NCBI GenBank assembly: GCA_946902985.2
Contig: OX336399.1
Coordinates: forward strand, 157,914,411 to 157,978,410
Direction: 5' to 3'
From: Meconema thalassinum
Taxonomy: Eukaryota > Arthropoda > Insecta > Orthoptera > Tettigoniidae
DNA: 64,000 nt
Shown: one piece after another, positions 32,089-44,114 of the stretch
Position numbering within the stretch: the stretch's first letter is position 1
Layout of the letters: each line of letters starts with the position of its first letter
Notes under the pieces: generated by a model
What the model was told of the DNA's origin: nothing
The model's database searches: none
Seen by the model: the letters and a program-made list of their open reading frames with translations, nothing else
Translations under genes and position numbers: made by a program

Positions 32089-33620
32089 TTAGCCTATTTT
32101 CAATTTTGAAAAAATAGGCTTATGAGATCACCTTTTGTCCGTGTGTGTGTGTGCGTGTGTGTGTGTGTGTGTGATTCGTGTGTATGTCCCCCCCCCCCCC
32201 TAATAAAATCTAAACGGAAGGAGCGATTTCAATGAAACTCGGAAAGTTCATAGCACTATTCCCGGCGACCTCGACCGTGCCCTTCAAATTTTGTTACGAC
32301 TCACCAGTCCAACATGGCGGCTGTGCGAAATATTTTACCAGCATTCAATATCTCCGAAACTATTACCGATATTACCCTGACGTTTTTTATGGTGATAGAG
32401 GGAACTACTATAAGTTCACTTATGTGACTTTTGAAAACCTGGTAACTACAAAACCAACATGGCGGCCAAGCGAATTTGTGACTTTTAAATAGACGTTTCT
32501 CGCGATTTGACCAACCAAACGCAATGAAACTTGGTACAGTATATGTTTATATACATTGTAATGCACCGACATCTAACTTCGTTCAATTGTTTACATAATC
32601 ACAAGATGGCGGATGTGCGAAATATTTCACCGACATTCTATATCTCTGAAACTATTAGCGGTATCTCCCTAAAATTTTGTACGGAGATAAAAGGCACTAC
32701 TGGAAGTCCATCTATAAGATTTTCAAAAACCGGTTAACTACAAAACGAACATGGCGGCCAAGCGAATTTGAACATTTTAAATAGACCTTTCTCGCGATTT
32801 AATGTTCCAAACCCACTGAAACCTGGTACAGGAAATATTTATACACATTGTAATCCACTGGTATCTAATTTAGTTCAATTGTTTACATAACCTCAAGATG
32901 GCGGCAGTGCGAATTTTAAAATTAAGTTTTTATTTCTTGTGATGTAGTCATGCGATCGAAGTGAAAGTTTGAATAATGAACCTACGCAATAATTTTCCTT
33001 TAATGGTACATGACTCTATGGCCTATACATTTAACAATCCAACATGGCGACCATCCGAAATATTTAGACGATACTGAATATCTACGAATCTATTTTAGCA
33101 ATCAAACTGCATTTTTAATGTTCATAGGGGCTATGAACTTAAGTTCACCTATAGGACTTTAAATAACCTGGTGATCACAAATCCAACATGGTGGTGACGC
33201 GAATTATAAATATTCACATGGACGTTTCTCGCAATTTAAACATCCGCGTGCAGTGAAACTTGGTACAGTAAATCTTTATCCGAATGTTAATCCACTGGCA
33301 TTTAATTTATTTCAATTGTTTCCATAACCTCAAGATGGTAGCTGTTAAACATTTTTAAATCTCCTTGTTTTTTCTTGTGTCCTAATTATGCGATTGAAGT
33401 TTGAATACTACTCGTTCACAATAATCTGCATGTAACAGTAAACTCTAGGACCTACATATATAAAATCCAACATGGCGACCATCCGAAATATTTAGTCGGT
33501 TCTCAATATCTACGAATCTATTACAGCAATCAAACTGAAATTGTGTATGTTGATAGTGGCAATTAACATAAGTAGGATATATGAAAATAGGCTGTATAGT
33601 TCTTCACGGAACTACTTGTT
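32089..33620 (+). mobile_element. Rolling-circle-like (HINE-type) element, complete, 1,532 bp
   Basis: The 5' end is TTAGCCTATTTTC with a stem-loop, GAGATC, a (GT)n run (32142-32172) and a C10 tract. The 3' end is a TAGTTC/GAACTA hairpin and CTTGTT. Deleting exactly 32089-33620 restores the BEL frame with no duplicated target, so it entered between two T residues. The interior is a tandem series with ATGGCGG-like motifs about every 146 bp. It has no replicase or ORF. Helentron-associated elements share T-T insertion, a 5' hairpin and an internal microsatellite; that classification is inference. Confidence 0.85.
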
Positions 33621-34527
33621 CCTTCATGTGTTCGCGGACAGTTCCGAAAAAGCTTACGGTTGCTGTGCATATTTGGTTTATCGCGGTTCATTAAATGGAT
33701 CTTCAGTTTCCAACCTTGTTTGTGCCAAATCCAAGGTGGCTCCTCTTAAAACTATCACTTTGCCTAGGCTTGAATTGTGTGCTGCACTCATGGCCGCAAA
33801 ACTTGTTAAGAAATTACGGGAAGTCTTAAAAGTCGAACTCGCGCAAATCTATCTCTGGAGCGATTCCATGATCACCCTTTCTCGGATCGCCAAAAACCCC
33901 TCTCATTGGCAAACTTTTGTCGCAAACAGGGTTTCCAAAATTCAAACTCTTTCTTAGGGATGCCAATGGAGGCATGTCCCCAGCGCTGACAACCCCGCCG
34001 ACATCATTTCTCGTGGATGTTTACCCTCTCAATTGGCAGCTTCTCAGTTGTACTGGCATGGGCCCTCGTGGTTAATCGAAGACTCTTCTTGATGGCCTTC
34101 GAAACCTCCAGCTACAGACTCCAACTTGCCTGAAGCTAAAGTATCTAAATCTACTGCTTCGTGTCTTGTTTCCAACGTTTCTCATCCCTTGTTGTCCCGC
34201 TATTCTTCCTTTCACAAATTATTTCGAATTGTCGCCTATCTTCTCAGATGGAAATATCTTGTGGTCGACCAACCTCTTCTCCCCAAACCACACCTTACCA
34301 ATCATGAATTGAATCTCGCTACAATTAAGATTTTGCAACTAACACAGCAAGAAGCCTTTTCTTCTGAATTGTCTTTACTTTCTTCTAAAAGGGATCTTCC
34401 CAAATCCAGTCGTCTTCGTGCTCTAGCCCCGTTCCTTGATGACAATAGGTTACTCAGGGTAGGTGGTAGGCTCTCGCAATCTTTGCTTTCTGAGGACGAA
34501 AAAGCATCCTGTTATTTTGCCTTCTAA
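33621..34527 (+). pseudogene. BEL/Pao RNase H and connection region
   Basis: Begins [19 protein letters not shown] with the RNase H first aspartate, then [15 protein letters not shown] (glutamate) and [12 protein letters not shown] (second aspartate). After a TAG at 33955-33957 and a TGA near 34090 in the same frame it continues with VPSADNPADIISRG and WP..., as is usual for BEL/Pao. The frame changes near 34500 into the integrase. The ORF upstream of 33621 is only read-through from the inserted element. Confidence 0.85.
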
Positions 34528-35179
34528 ACATCACGTAACTTCCTTAATTATACGTGACTTTCTTTATCGCAATCTGCATGTTGGTACACGCACACTGCTT
34601 TGCCTCATAAGGGAAAAGTACTGGATTTTAAATGGAATTCATGAAGTTTCCTCTGTAATTCACAAGTGCATTCCTTGCTTCAAAGCGAGACCTAAAGTCA
34701 ATACTTCATTAATGAGCGATCTGCCCTCCTTTCGCTCTTCTCCTATACGTCCATTTGCTCTAACTGGTGTGGACTATATGGGTCCGTTCCAATATCAACG
34801 CAACTCCCCTGAAGCTAAACGCAAATTGTTTGGTAAGCTCTATGTTTCTCTCTTCGTTTGCATGGTTACTGGCGCGATCCATTTGGAACTAGTAACGAAT
34901 GCTTATACTTCTTACCGTTTATCAGCTGTCTCTCGCTTCGCTGCTAGGCGTGGTGTTCCTTCGGAGATGTTCTCTGATAACGCTTTCACTTTTCAAGGCG
35001 CAGCTTCCTTGTGGAAGAAAGCTCTCACATCTTCTCCTGCCATGGAACAGATCTCTAATTTTTCCTACTCAAAGGGTTTCAAATGGCGTTTTATACCTCC
35101 CTACGCTCCTCATCACGGTGGTAGGTGGGAATCCTGCGTAAAGCTCACTAAACGTTACTTAAGAAAGGTTTTTAGGTAA
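34463..35179 (+). pseudogene. BEL/Pao integrase, core intact
   Basis: The zinc-binding H2C2 region (KHHVTSL...LHVGTRTLL...HKCIPCFK) precedes the catalytic core. The core has aspartate in LTGVDYMGPF, aspartate in FSDNAFTFQG and glutamate in HHGGRWESCVK, a complete D-D-E set. The frame breaks after YLRKVF near 35177. The following C-terminal part is in other frames (35180-35424), then 35425-35664. Confidence 0.88.
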
Positions 35180-35424
35180 TCACATTCTGACTTATGAAGA
35201 ATTTAATTCGCTGTCCGTTCTGATTGAAGGTGTTGTTAAATCTCGCCCTTTAACTCCGCTTTCCAATGACGCTGATGACCTGCTTCCACTCACACCTGGT
35301 CACTTCCTTATAGGCAATTCTCTTTCTGTCCCTCCTCCCCTTCCCAACTCTTACAGGGATTCTAATTTACCTATTGTTGGCGTAAACTTGAAGCCCTCTG
35401 CAAATCTTTCGGAAGAGGTGGAAT

Positions 35425-35664
35425 TTGGAATACTTAACTTCCCTACAACGGAGACAGAAGTGGTTTGTTTCCAATCCCGACATCAAAGTGGGGGACTTGG
35501 TCCTGGTTAGGGATGTTTCTCCTCCCTTGGTCTGGATTTCTGGTAGAGTGACCGAGTGTTATCCTGGAAGGGATGGGAGAGTTAGGATAACCAGGATCTT
35601 GACCACTAACGGGCACAACATAAGAGCACTGTCTTTAATTGCTCCATTACCTTTAAACTTTTAA
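35425..35664 (+). pseudogene. BEL/Pao integrase C-terminal (DUF5641-like) domain
   Basis: EYLTSLQRRQKWFVSNPDIKVGDLVLVRD..PPLVWISGRVTECYPGRDGRVRITRI is the characteristic chromatin/DNA-binding tail of BEL/Pao integrases. It ends LIAPLPLNF just 40 bp before the right LTR. It is separated from the core by frameshifts. Confidence 0.88.
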
Positions 35665-35704
35665 TTGCTCGTCTTGTTCCCTGTTGGTGTTTCCCCTCCC
35701 AGCT

Positions 35705-38589
35705 TGGTGTATTCTTTGGAATACACGATAAGATAGAGTAAGCTTTTGCTTCTCTTTGCTTTAGTTCACTCCTTCCCTTTTTCTCAAACACCAACAGTGA
35801 TCTACTGATTTCTCCTTGTTAGTTATGTCTCTCATGTTACCTGTAAGTCTGTTCTAGATATATATCTTCCATGACCCACCTAGCGTCATCTAGCAGTGAA
35901 TCTCTGAAGTTCCTCAATTCTTCCCTGTACAAGAGGACTTCCTTATCAATCTAGCCACCAGATCTCGTCGCCGTCGCCAGCTATCATCTCCGTGATCAAG
36001 AGAACTTCGTCTACTTTTTCACCCTCCAGGCTGCGCTAGTGACTCCTACTATCAACTCTTTGAAGACCATTTCATCATGAAGATCTTTTTTTAAACTGTT
36101 AAGTTGGTTATTCTTATATGAATTCCTTTTGTCTCCTGCCCCCACTCTTTTCCCTTTCCCTGGTCCCTCCGCGCTCCGTTGAGCGTGTCTCACTTGTACG
36201 TCGGAAGTCGACCCAGTCAGTTAGAGCTCCACTAAAGCTCGCCTCCTCAACTCTAGAGGCAAACTTTTAAATTTCGACGCCATGTTCGAATTTTAGTATC
36301 AACCGTCAACTGGAACATCGCCTTCTTCATGAAGCAAAGATAAGTACCGACTTCAGGTTTTAACCTCATTATCATCGCTTTTTAATGGCTCAATGCTTTT
36401 ATTTGGATTTTATAGACTGTGAAAGTTGCTATGTGAAAATAACTGCTTTCAAGAGATCTTCTTGATCTAACTTAAACTATCAAGTCTAACTTTCGACATG
36501 AAAGATTTTCTGAGATGCTATCTCACATCGAGGGATTTTTCCAAAATACCCACTGTCTATATAATCTAGCTTTCCGCCGAGGGATTCCCTACACAATTTA
36601 AACAAGTCATCATTGCTATGGAACCTTCCAGAACTTGCACTCTAACTACCAGTTATACTGTCATGTACTTTCCACTCACATATGGGAATACTTTTTCAAA
36701 CTAAGGAATCTTCCTTATGAACTGCTAATCAATAACTATTTTTTTCTTCCTCCGTTGGGATTTTTTCTCTACGTTCAACTATAACCTACAAGTTTCTCAA
36801 GCAATAGACTCTCGCATATCTAGTGTATCTAGTTATTTTCCATCATTGCAATAACTTTCTTTTCCATCAACGTTTTGTGCTACTACAGTGAACTTTTCAA
36901 CTATATCAACAGACTATAGTGAAAAACAGTGTTTGTTCAACCTTTCATCCGCGTCGCGCTCGTCCGTGTACAATAAATACGGCCATGAACACTTTTCCTC
37001 AATCCCATTTGATCTTTCCCAAACCCTTTACTAACAAACCAAAATAATAAAATTGTTACTTTAGGTCTTTTTTCAATGAGGTGTCACTCTCAATAAGTGC
37101 CCTCCCTCACTTGTTCCACGTAAAACGAATTAATTTCTGTAAAACTTCGTGTCTAGTACACGCCTCAAATTATATTGTTTCTCCCTTCTAATGAGGGAAT
37201 ACAATTCTTTCAACTCATAAGTGAGTTATCTCTAGGTTTCACGAAAGGGAAACTTGCCCCATTTTTTCGTGATCCCTACTTAAACATAAGAGTTCTAGAA
37301 ACTTCCTTTCGATTTTTCTCTTCAGGTTTCACAATAAGTGACCTGCCCTATTTGCATAATCTTCTATGTATAATCATTAAAAGTAATTCAGTATCAATAT
37401 AAGAAGTTATAGAAACTTCTATTTTATTCTTCCTGCTTTTTGTTGTTGTTACTTTCGAAGTTGTTATTATTTCTAAGATACTTATCTAGAAAACCTTAAA
37501 GTACACACCTTGTACTTGATTTATTGTCTAACTTTAATTACGTCAGTTAGCTTTAAATTTTTCGTTTATTTATCTTTGTCATTTCAAAATCTTGCGAAGA
37601 TTTTAAAGCATATAAAAGGTTTAAAACCAAAAGAATTATAAATTGCCTGGCGCAAGCTTTAGATGTTTTTGGAGGTCTGCGACTCCAATTGTTTATAGAA
37701 ATCAAAATTCTATATTTGTTACAAAAACTACTTCCTTTTGCATTGTTAAATAAATCAAATATTTGTTTTTCGCTTCATCATTTCTCTAACATAACGGTTA
37801 GGCAAGATCCTGTCTTCCTTGACTCTTCCTATTCAATAAAAACAAATCTATTGAGAGGGTTTTCACCACTTGTTGCATGTGAGCAAGAACTCTTAGTTGG
37901 TAACTTGTTAAAGTCTCTCTTAGCTTTAATAGCTAATTCTAACTGGCCAGTAAGCCAAGCATAGCTCGCTACGCCAGCTTCCTGCTTGTGGAGATTCTCT
38001 CCAACACCTATGGTTGGTTTTTCAAAATATAAGTGTTTCTCATTGTCGAAACTTTTAGTCGGCGCCTTGCTGTGTAAAAGCTTAGCCATTTCCAAACGCA
38101 ACTATTGGTACACTAACCAAAATTATTCCCAAAGGTATAATTGCTTTATCCCTATCCTTCTTGGAAGCATTTGGTCGCTCTTTAGGAATTCTACAATTTC
38201 AAAAAATAAAATATCAAAGCCGATTCAAATTATTGTCATTCTTCAAATTACTTGTTTAGAAACAAACTTCTTTGAACAGATACACAATAAATCCATTACT
38301 CTTTGTCTTGCCAGACCATCACCATTCCCCATAGTAGGCATATGTATGCTTGAGAGGGAATACACTAAAGCAACTTTCTTGCAAACCGCCCAAGTTCCAG
38401 CTGCGTTTCCCGTTAGCATTGCCCAGGTCCCTACCCACTTTAGGTATCGGAGAGCGGATTTGCAGTGGCAGCTGCCTTTGAGTATATTTAAAGTTAAACT
38501 TATAACTTCTGTGGGACTCTCGTCCTATTTCTCCATCCTTTTTCTCCAGTCCGAAACCCACTTCCTTTTCTTTATCATCTTCCCTTGGG
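35705..38589 (+). repeat. BEL/Pao right LTR
   Basis: 2.88 kb, matching the left LTR without the SINE. A short insertion around 36627 (CAGAACTTGCACTCTAAC) is not in the left copy. The homology ends at TTCCCTTGGG. Confidence 0.88.
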
Positions 38590-39160
38590 GGTTAGGTTAT
38601 TCCCAAGCTAATAATCTACCCACCCACTAAGTCAGGTGATTTCAATCCATATTTCATGAATCTTTGAATAGTTCAAGAGCGGATCATCAGTAAAGTTACT
38701 CTAAAACACTCAGCTCTAAATTCAGACGAATAGTAGAGTAAAGTAATCATAGCAAAACGTGTGGCTTTTTTCAGTAACTTAGCAAAGCTCCTCTGTTAGT
38801 GGAAATTCTTTTTAAAAACACTTTTGAGTTTCTTAAAGAAAATACGTATAATTAAGTTTCTTGGTTAAATATTGGAAGTAATTTCACCACCGTCCAAACA
38901 TATTTAGTGCATTAAGCCGTGAAAAGTATAAATGTTATTTTGGGAAACTAGCGACGAGTCTAATAATTTCCACATCTCTGTATATCCTAGACACTCCTTT
39001 TGATTGGACACATATTGAATGCACCGTTTAATTCCCGATACTTAAACATGTTAAAACGCCTGTGTACATTGGACACCCCTCCACTCTGGACATTAGGCAG
39101 CCCTTAAATGATAGTTTTGACAGGTTCAAAACTTTATTTTGTTTTGCAATAGGTCAGTGC
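38590..39160. other. Unassigned flank; weak pogo-like sequence near 39060
   Basis: AT-rich. CATTGGACACCCCTCC and CTCTGGACATT near 39066-39096 recall interior sequence of pogo-type MITEs, but no terminal repeats are defined. Confidence 0.35.
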
Positions 39161-39162
39161 AA

Positions 39163-39446
39163 GCAATTCCAAATGCTGAGCTTCTATGCCCAAGATCGCG
39201 GGTTCAAACCCGGCCGAAGTCGTCGGACATTTCAAAAGGGTTCAAAATCTCTCAGTATGCCTTCTTCGGAGGGGAAGTAAAGCCAGCGGTCCCATGTCAT
39301 AGATTTATGGCATGCAAATGAATCTTCCACTAATTGCACTTGTGTGAAGCTAAATTATAGGTTAAATTTGACTAACGCTCTTAGTTTCCATCGTTCGTCG
39401 CCAAGAACAGCGTCAGTCAAATCTGATTTAGCTTAACACAAGTGTA
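39163..39446 (+). repeat. SINE family C, head truncated
   Basis: Starts inside the tRNA-like head (CTGAGCTTCTATGCCCAAG), keeps the B-box GGGTTCAAACCC and the CCATGTCATAGATTTATGG block, and ends before a family-A SINE. Confidence 0.8.
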
Positions 39447-39451
39447 CTTAG

Positions 39452-39870
39452 ACGCCTCCGTAGCGTAGCGGTCACGAAAGTTAGCTGCCGCCTCGAAATT
39501 TGAAAATTGGTATGAGGACTGGAACGGGGTCTACTCAGCCTCGGGAGGTCCAAATGAGTAGAAAGGGCTCGATTCGCACCTCAGCCATCCTCGAATTGGT
39601 TTTCCGTGGTTTCCCACTTCGTCTTCGGGCAAATGCCGGGATGGTTCCTACTGTAAGGCCGCCTCCTTCCCGCTTCCTTGCCTATCCATCCCTTTCCCAT
39701 CCCTCATAAGGCCCCTGTTCCCTTTGCAGGTGAGGTGCACATCACACCTCCTCAGTTGTATCCACTCCGACCAGATGTTCCCAGCTCTAGGACACTGCCC
39801 GTAGTGGCGGTAGTGGCGAGTTCCCTCGCTGAGTCCGTGGGTTCCACCAACCTGGAGAGTAAACTCGATT
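39452..39870 (+). repeat. SINE family A, degraded
   Basis: Starts GCCTCCGTAGCGTAGCGG but has lost the B-box region by deletion near 39485. The core and 3' part follow (ATGGTTCCTACTGTAAGG) with an A-rich tail. The site equivalent to the GTAC target reads GGTTCC here. Confidence 0.8.
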
Positions 39871-39889
39871 AAAAAAACAACTGTAATTA

Positions 39890-40077
39890 GTGGAAGGTCC
39901 TTTAACATGCCATACATCTAAGACATGGTACCGCCAGCTTTACTTTCCCTCCGAAGGAAGGCATACTGAGGAATTTTAACGCTCATAAAAAATCCAACGA
40001 CTTCCTCCGGGTTTGAACCCGCGATCTTGGGCATAGAAGCTCAGCATGCTACCAACTACGCCACCAAAGCCGTCCAT
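39890..40077 (-). repeat. SINE family C fragment
   Basis: Minus-strand copy with B-box GGGTTTGAACCC (as seen on plus) and GGCTTTGGTGGCGTAG-type head at the right end. The 3' part is truncated near 39890. Confidence 0.8.
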
Positions 40078-40136
40078 TTTCACGTTATCACACTAATTTA
40101 CGATTGGCCAGCGGGCATCTCTGGTAATCCTAAAGT

Positions 40137-40791
40137 TTGAATAATAAGACCACGCAATAATTTTCCTTTAATGGTACATGACTCTATGGCCTATACATAT
40201 AACAATCCAACATGGCGACCATCCGAAATATTTAGATGGATCTCAATATCTACGAATCTATTACAGCAATCAAACTGAATGTTTTAATGTCCATAGGGGC
40301 TATGAACTTGAGTTCACCTATAGGACTTTCAATAACCTGGCGATCACAAAACCAACATGGCGACAACCGGAAGTATAAATATTCACATGGTCGTTTCTCG
40401 CAATATAACCATCCGAGTGCAGTGACCCTTGGTACATTAAATCCTTATACAAATGTTAATCACTGGCATCTAATTTTTCAATTGTTTCCATAACCACAAG
40501 ATAGCAGCTGTGCGAAATTTTAAATTCTCGTTTATACTTCTTGTGTCCTAATCATGCGATTGAAGTTTGAATACTACACGTACACAATAATCTGCATGTA
40601 ACAGTACATAACTCTAAGGCCTACATACAGTATATAAAAATCTAACGTGGCGACCATCCGCAATATTTATTCGGTTCTCAATATCTACGAATCTAGTACA
40701 GCAATCAAACTGAAATGTTGTATGTTGATAGAGGCAATTAACATAAGTAGGATATATGAAAATAGACTGTATAGTTCTTCACGGAATACTT
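40137..40791 (+). repeat. Rolling-circle-like repeat, 3' half
   Basis: Aligns with 32970-33619 (AATTTTCCTTTAATGGTAC through the terminal hairpin and CTTGT). The 5' half is missing. It contains the ATGGCGACCATCCG modules. Confidence 0.8.
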
Positions 40792-41128
40792 GTTTCTTTT
40801 CGTACGATGAGTATGTATTCAAACATTATTTTGTATGTCTCAAGGTAAATGGACCAGGCTATATAAAGCCTACGGCGCAGATCAGAGATCATATTCAAAT
40901 TCAGAATTAGCTGGTTAGATGGCATTTCACGGTCAATATAACCCATGACCTCGATATTAGTTCCAGTAAGCTTGGCTCCAGAAAGTCAATAAGTCAGGAC
41001 GGAATGTTGCCTGCTCACAGCTGGTGATCTTCATACAGCTAGTCATTCCACGAGCTAAGCCCTCGTTAGTGGTTATATGCGAGTGGCAACCGTCTGGCGC
41101 TCAGCTTAGATGCGGGATTCTCATTTTT
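40792..41128. other. Unassigned spacer between two repeat copies
   Basis: No supported feature. Confidence 0.4.
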
Positions 41129-42553
41129 TTTAGCCTACTTTTCACATTTTGCAAAAATTAGGAAAAAGTAGACTTATGAGATCGAGCAAATGTGTGTCTG
41201 TCTGTCCTTCTGTCTGGCTGACTGGCTGGCTGTGTGTGTCCCCCCCCCGCCCTATCAACTCTTAACCGGCTGCAGCAATCGAAACAAAATTTGGTAGGAG
41301 TAAAGACCTATACCTGAATATCGTCCGGCCATATTTGAAAATGATGCCAGTGCTACCAACTGCTGAAAAATAGCAATTGAAATTTGAGCTCCATGTTGGA
41401 TATCCTGGAAGGTATGAATGGGAGCTATTTCAAAATTGGCACACGCATAGATAATAATATTGCAGTTTAATTTCCAGGAGGCCATACATAGCAGTGTTGC
41501 CAAAATGATTATAAGCCTCCTGATAGGTTCCAAAGTTTAAATGCAGATAACTTCTACGCTATCAATTGAATTTCAACCAAATTTCGTATGTGCTATGTGT
41601 ATATAAACAGCTATGACTGAGCTTATTCTTAAGAGCCACCAGGGCTGCCAACTGTTAATAAATGCTCTCAATTAGTTTTATCCATATACCCATATATCAG
41701 AAAGTATGCAAGCCGACAGCTTTAAACTATGCACACGTATAGTACCTGACATTCTATATTAATTTGGAGTAACTTATATACATCAGTGCTACCAACATGA
41801 TTCTAAGCCTGCTGAGAGGTCCAACTTTAAATACATGTAACTTCTATACTATCATTTGGATTTCAACCAAATTTCGTGTGTGCTATGTGTACCATAACAG
41901 ATATGACTATGCCGATTCTTAAGAGTAACCAGGGCTGCCAACTGTTAATAAATACTGTCTCTATTTTTGTTACCCTAATATCAATATATCAGTAAGTATG
42001 CAAGACAATAGCTCTAAACTTTGCACACGTATAGTACCTGGCATTCTAGATTAATTTGGAGTAACTAATATACGTCAGTGCTGCCAACATGATTCTAAGC
42101 CTGCTTGTAGGTCCATTTTAAAAATGCATGTAACTTCTATACTAACTAATGGATTTCATTCAAAATTGAAACAACAATAGATCATATTATTTCAGATTAT
42201 ATATGACCAATACATGTATGTCATTGTTGCCAACATGATTTTACGCGCGCTGTTAGATCCAATGTTTAACTGCATGTAACGCCCATGCTATCTATTGGAC
42301 TTCAACCAAATTTTGTATTCTGTACCTTAAGAGATGGAACTAAGAATATATTCAGTCACCAGGGCTGCCAACTGTAGTTCTCTATTAGGCTATATTATGC
42401 CAGGTATACAGTATTTCGAACTAATTAGAAATTTCGATATTACCAACTTAATTTCGTCATTATTCTAGATAGATCCATACAGATTAATCATTGGCATGAA
42501 TTTTAAATTTAAAGAAAAGTAGGCTCCTTAGTTCGTCACGGAACTTCGTGTTG
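41129..42553 (+). mobile_element. Rolling-circle-like (HINE-type) repeat, complete copy
   Basis: The 5' end TTAGCCTACTTTTC, hairpin, GAGATC, a CTGT/GT-rich run and a C-rich tract precede the array. The 3' end is CTTAGTTCGTCACGGAAC and a degenerate CTTGT. The interior has eight GC(T/C)(G/A)CCAAC-type blocks at roughly 146-bp spacing (41348 to 42361). Its last 170 bp are the unoccupied version of the hAT target at 80-87. Confidence 0.8.
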
Positions 42554-42707
42554 TAATAATAGGATAGTATTACAGGTCGTATGTCTTTTTTAACTACTGA
42601 GGTTTTATAGACTACAGCAGGGTGCCGGAATATTGCTCTGAAGTCGATCTTGAATATGCCAAAGAAACTGACACAGGTGTTTCATATTAGATCATCCTCA
42701 AAAGCCG

Positions 42708-43085
42708 CTTGCTACGGTGGGTGAGTGGTTACTGTGTCGGTCTACCAACCCCAAGCTTGCAGGTTCGCTCCTGGCCATGGTAAGTGATTTTTGAAAGGCG
42801 ACAAAAATCACGACATGCATGTCATAAGTTGTTGGCATGTTAAATAACCCATTTGTATTCAGTAGGCCGTGTTCATAATGGCAAAATTAATCTCATGATT
42901 TTCCGCCAACACAAAAAGTTCCTCCGTTCTCTACTTGAAAGCGCTATAGTGTCAAGGAGCATAGATATCTATACTTCTTGACTTTCATAGCGCCCCAATG
43001 AGCGATAAAATTCGGCATGCAAGCTGCCCTCTGGGCGTTGAATAACCAAGCTTGCGTCCGGCACCCGAGGACATACTATATTACT
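42708..43085 (+). repeat. SINE family D, second copy
   Basis: Same head (GGTGGGTGAGTGG; GGTTCGCTCC) and body as 16413-16799, with more substitutions. It ends in a short ATTATT tail. Confidence 0.85.
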
Positions 43086-43269
43086 TATTATTATATCCTC
43101 AAATGCCAACTTATTGAGGCGGGATTCGACTCCTCAACCTTGGGTATAGTTGGCGAGAAAGTTACCGTTACTCAACGTTGACGTCCACAAAAGTTTTAGT
43201 ATCATTGGCCAATTTGGAGCATGGGTTATCGTGGACATCAGTACCGTGTATATGTGTATATGTGTGTTG

Positions 43270-43466
43270 TGTACAGTAGAATCGCTCAAGCAAAAACTGT
43301 CTTTAGCAAAAGGAAAAAGTTCTTAACTAGTCAGAGCATCAGCCTTGAAATCAGGAAAAGATTTCTGAAAGCATAATGTCTGGAGTGTGGAATGCTACGG
43401 CTGTGAAACCTGGACTCTGGGGACTCTGGAAGAGAAGAAGTTACATTCTTTTGAGATGTGCTATAG
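43270..43466 (+). pseudogene. RTE LINE C-terminal fragment, left part (continues at 55593)
   Basis: The frame reads IAQAKTVFSKRKKFLTSQ..LEIRKRFLKA, then, past a stop and slip, CYGCETWTLGTLEEKKLHSFEMCY. This is the RTE region around the GSETW motif. The next expected residues (YRRMLKIQW) are found 12.1 kb away at 55593, showing that a large insertion split it. Confidence 0.85.
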
Positions 43467-44114
43467 CCTTGCCCGGTTAAACAAACAGTTATCCACATCC
43501 GCACGTCTGTTATCCGCATCCGACCCGCGTCCACAGGATTTCTTTGCCCATTCCCACGTTTATTATCCGAATCTACTGGCATTAGTCTAGGCCTACAATA
43601 TTATCTTTAATTAGATAAAGCATAAATTAGGAAAGGAACTTATCTAGACATTTGAGGAAAAAGTCGTTCCCTTAGGCATTGTATGTCATGTGCTATGTTT
43701 ATAATGAATGTTACACAGCCAGAATTGCAACCCATTCTTGTTCGGAGCGTTAATTACGCTTAATGACATAATTTGAATAAGATTAGCTTAAATCATCATC
43801 TGACATTTGTCATGAAAAAAGTAACATATAATGGGAAAATATGATTTTTTATTTTTTATTTAGTCAATTTACCCTCTAGGTTAGTGGTTCCCACGGACTC
43901 AGTGAGGGAACTCACCACTACCACCTCTATGGGCAGTGTCCTGGATCTTGGAACATCTGGTCGGGAGGGATACAACTGGGGAGGTGTGATCAGCACTTCG
44001 CCCAGGCGGCCTCACCTGCAAAGCGAACAGGGGCCTCATGAGGGATGGGATGGAAGATTGGGATGGATAGGCTAGGAAGAGGGAAGGAGGCGGCCGTGGC
44101 CTTACAGTAGGTAC

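Larger units (their letters stand above)
24808..38589 (+). mobile_element. BEL/Pao LTR retrotransposon, complete but mutated, with three insertions
   Basis: Two direct repeats (24808-28169 and 35705-38589) flank gag, protease, reverse transcriptase, RNase H and integrase in BEL/Pao order. Three later elements sit inside: a family-A SINE in the left LTR, a family-C SINE in the RT region and a rolling-circle-like element between RT and RNase H. Several stops and frameshifts make it inactive. The unoccupied sites are visible in the other LTR or from the reading frame. No clear TSD was found around the element. Confidence 0.92.
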
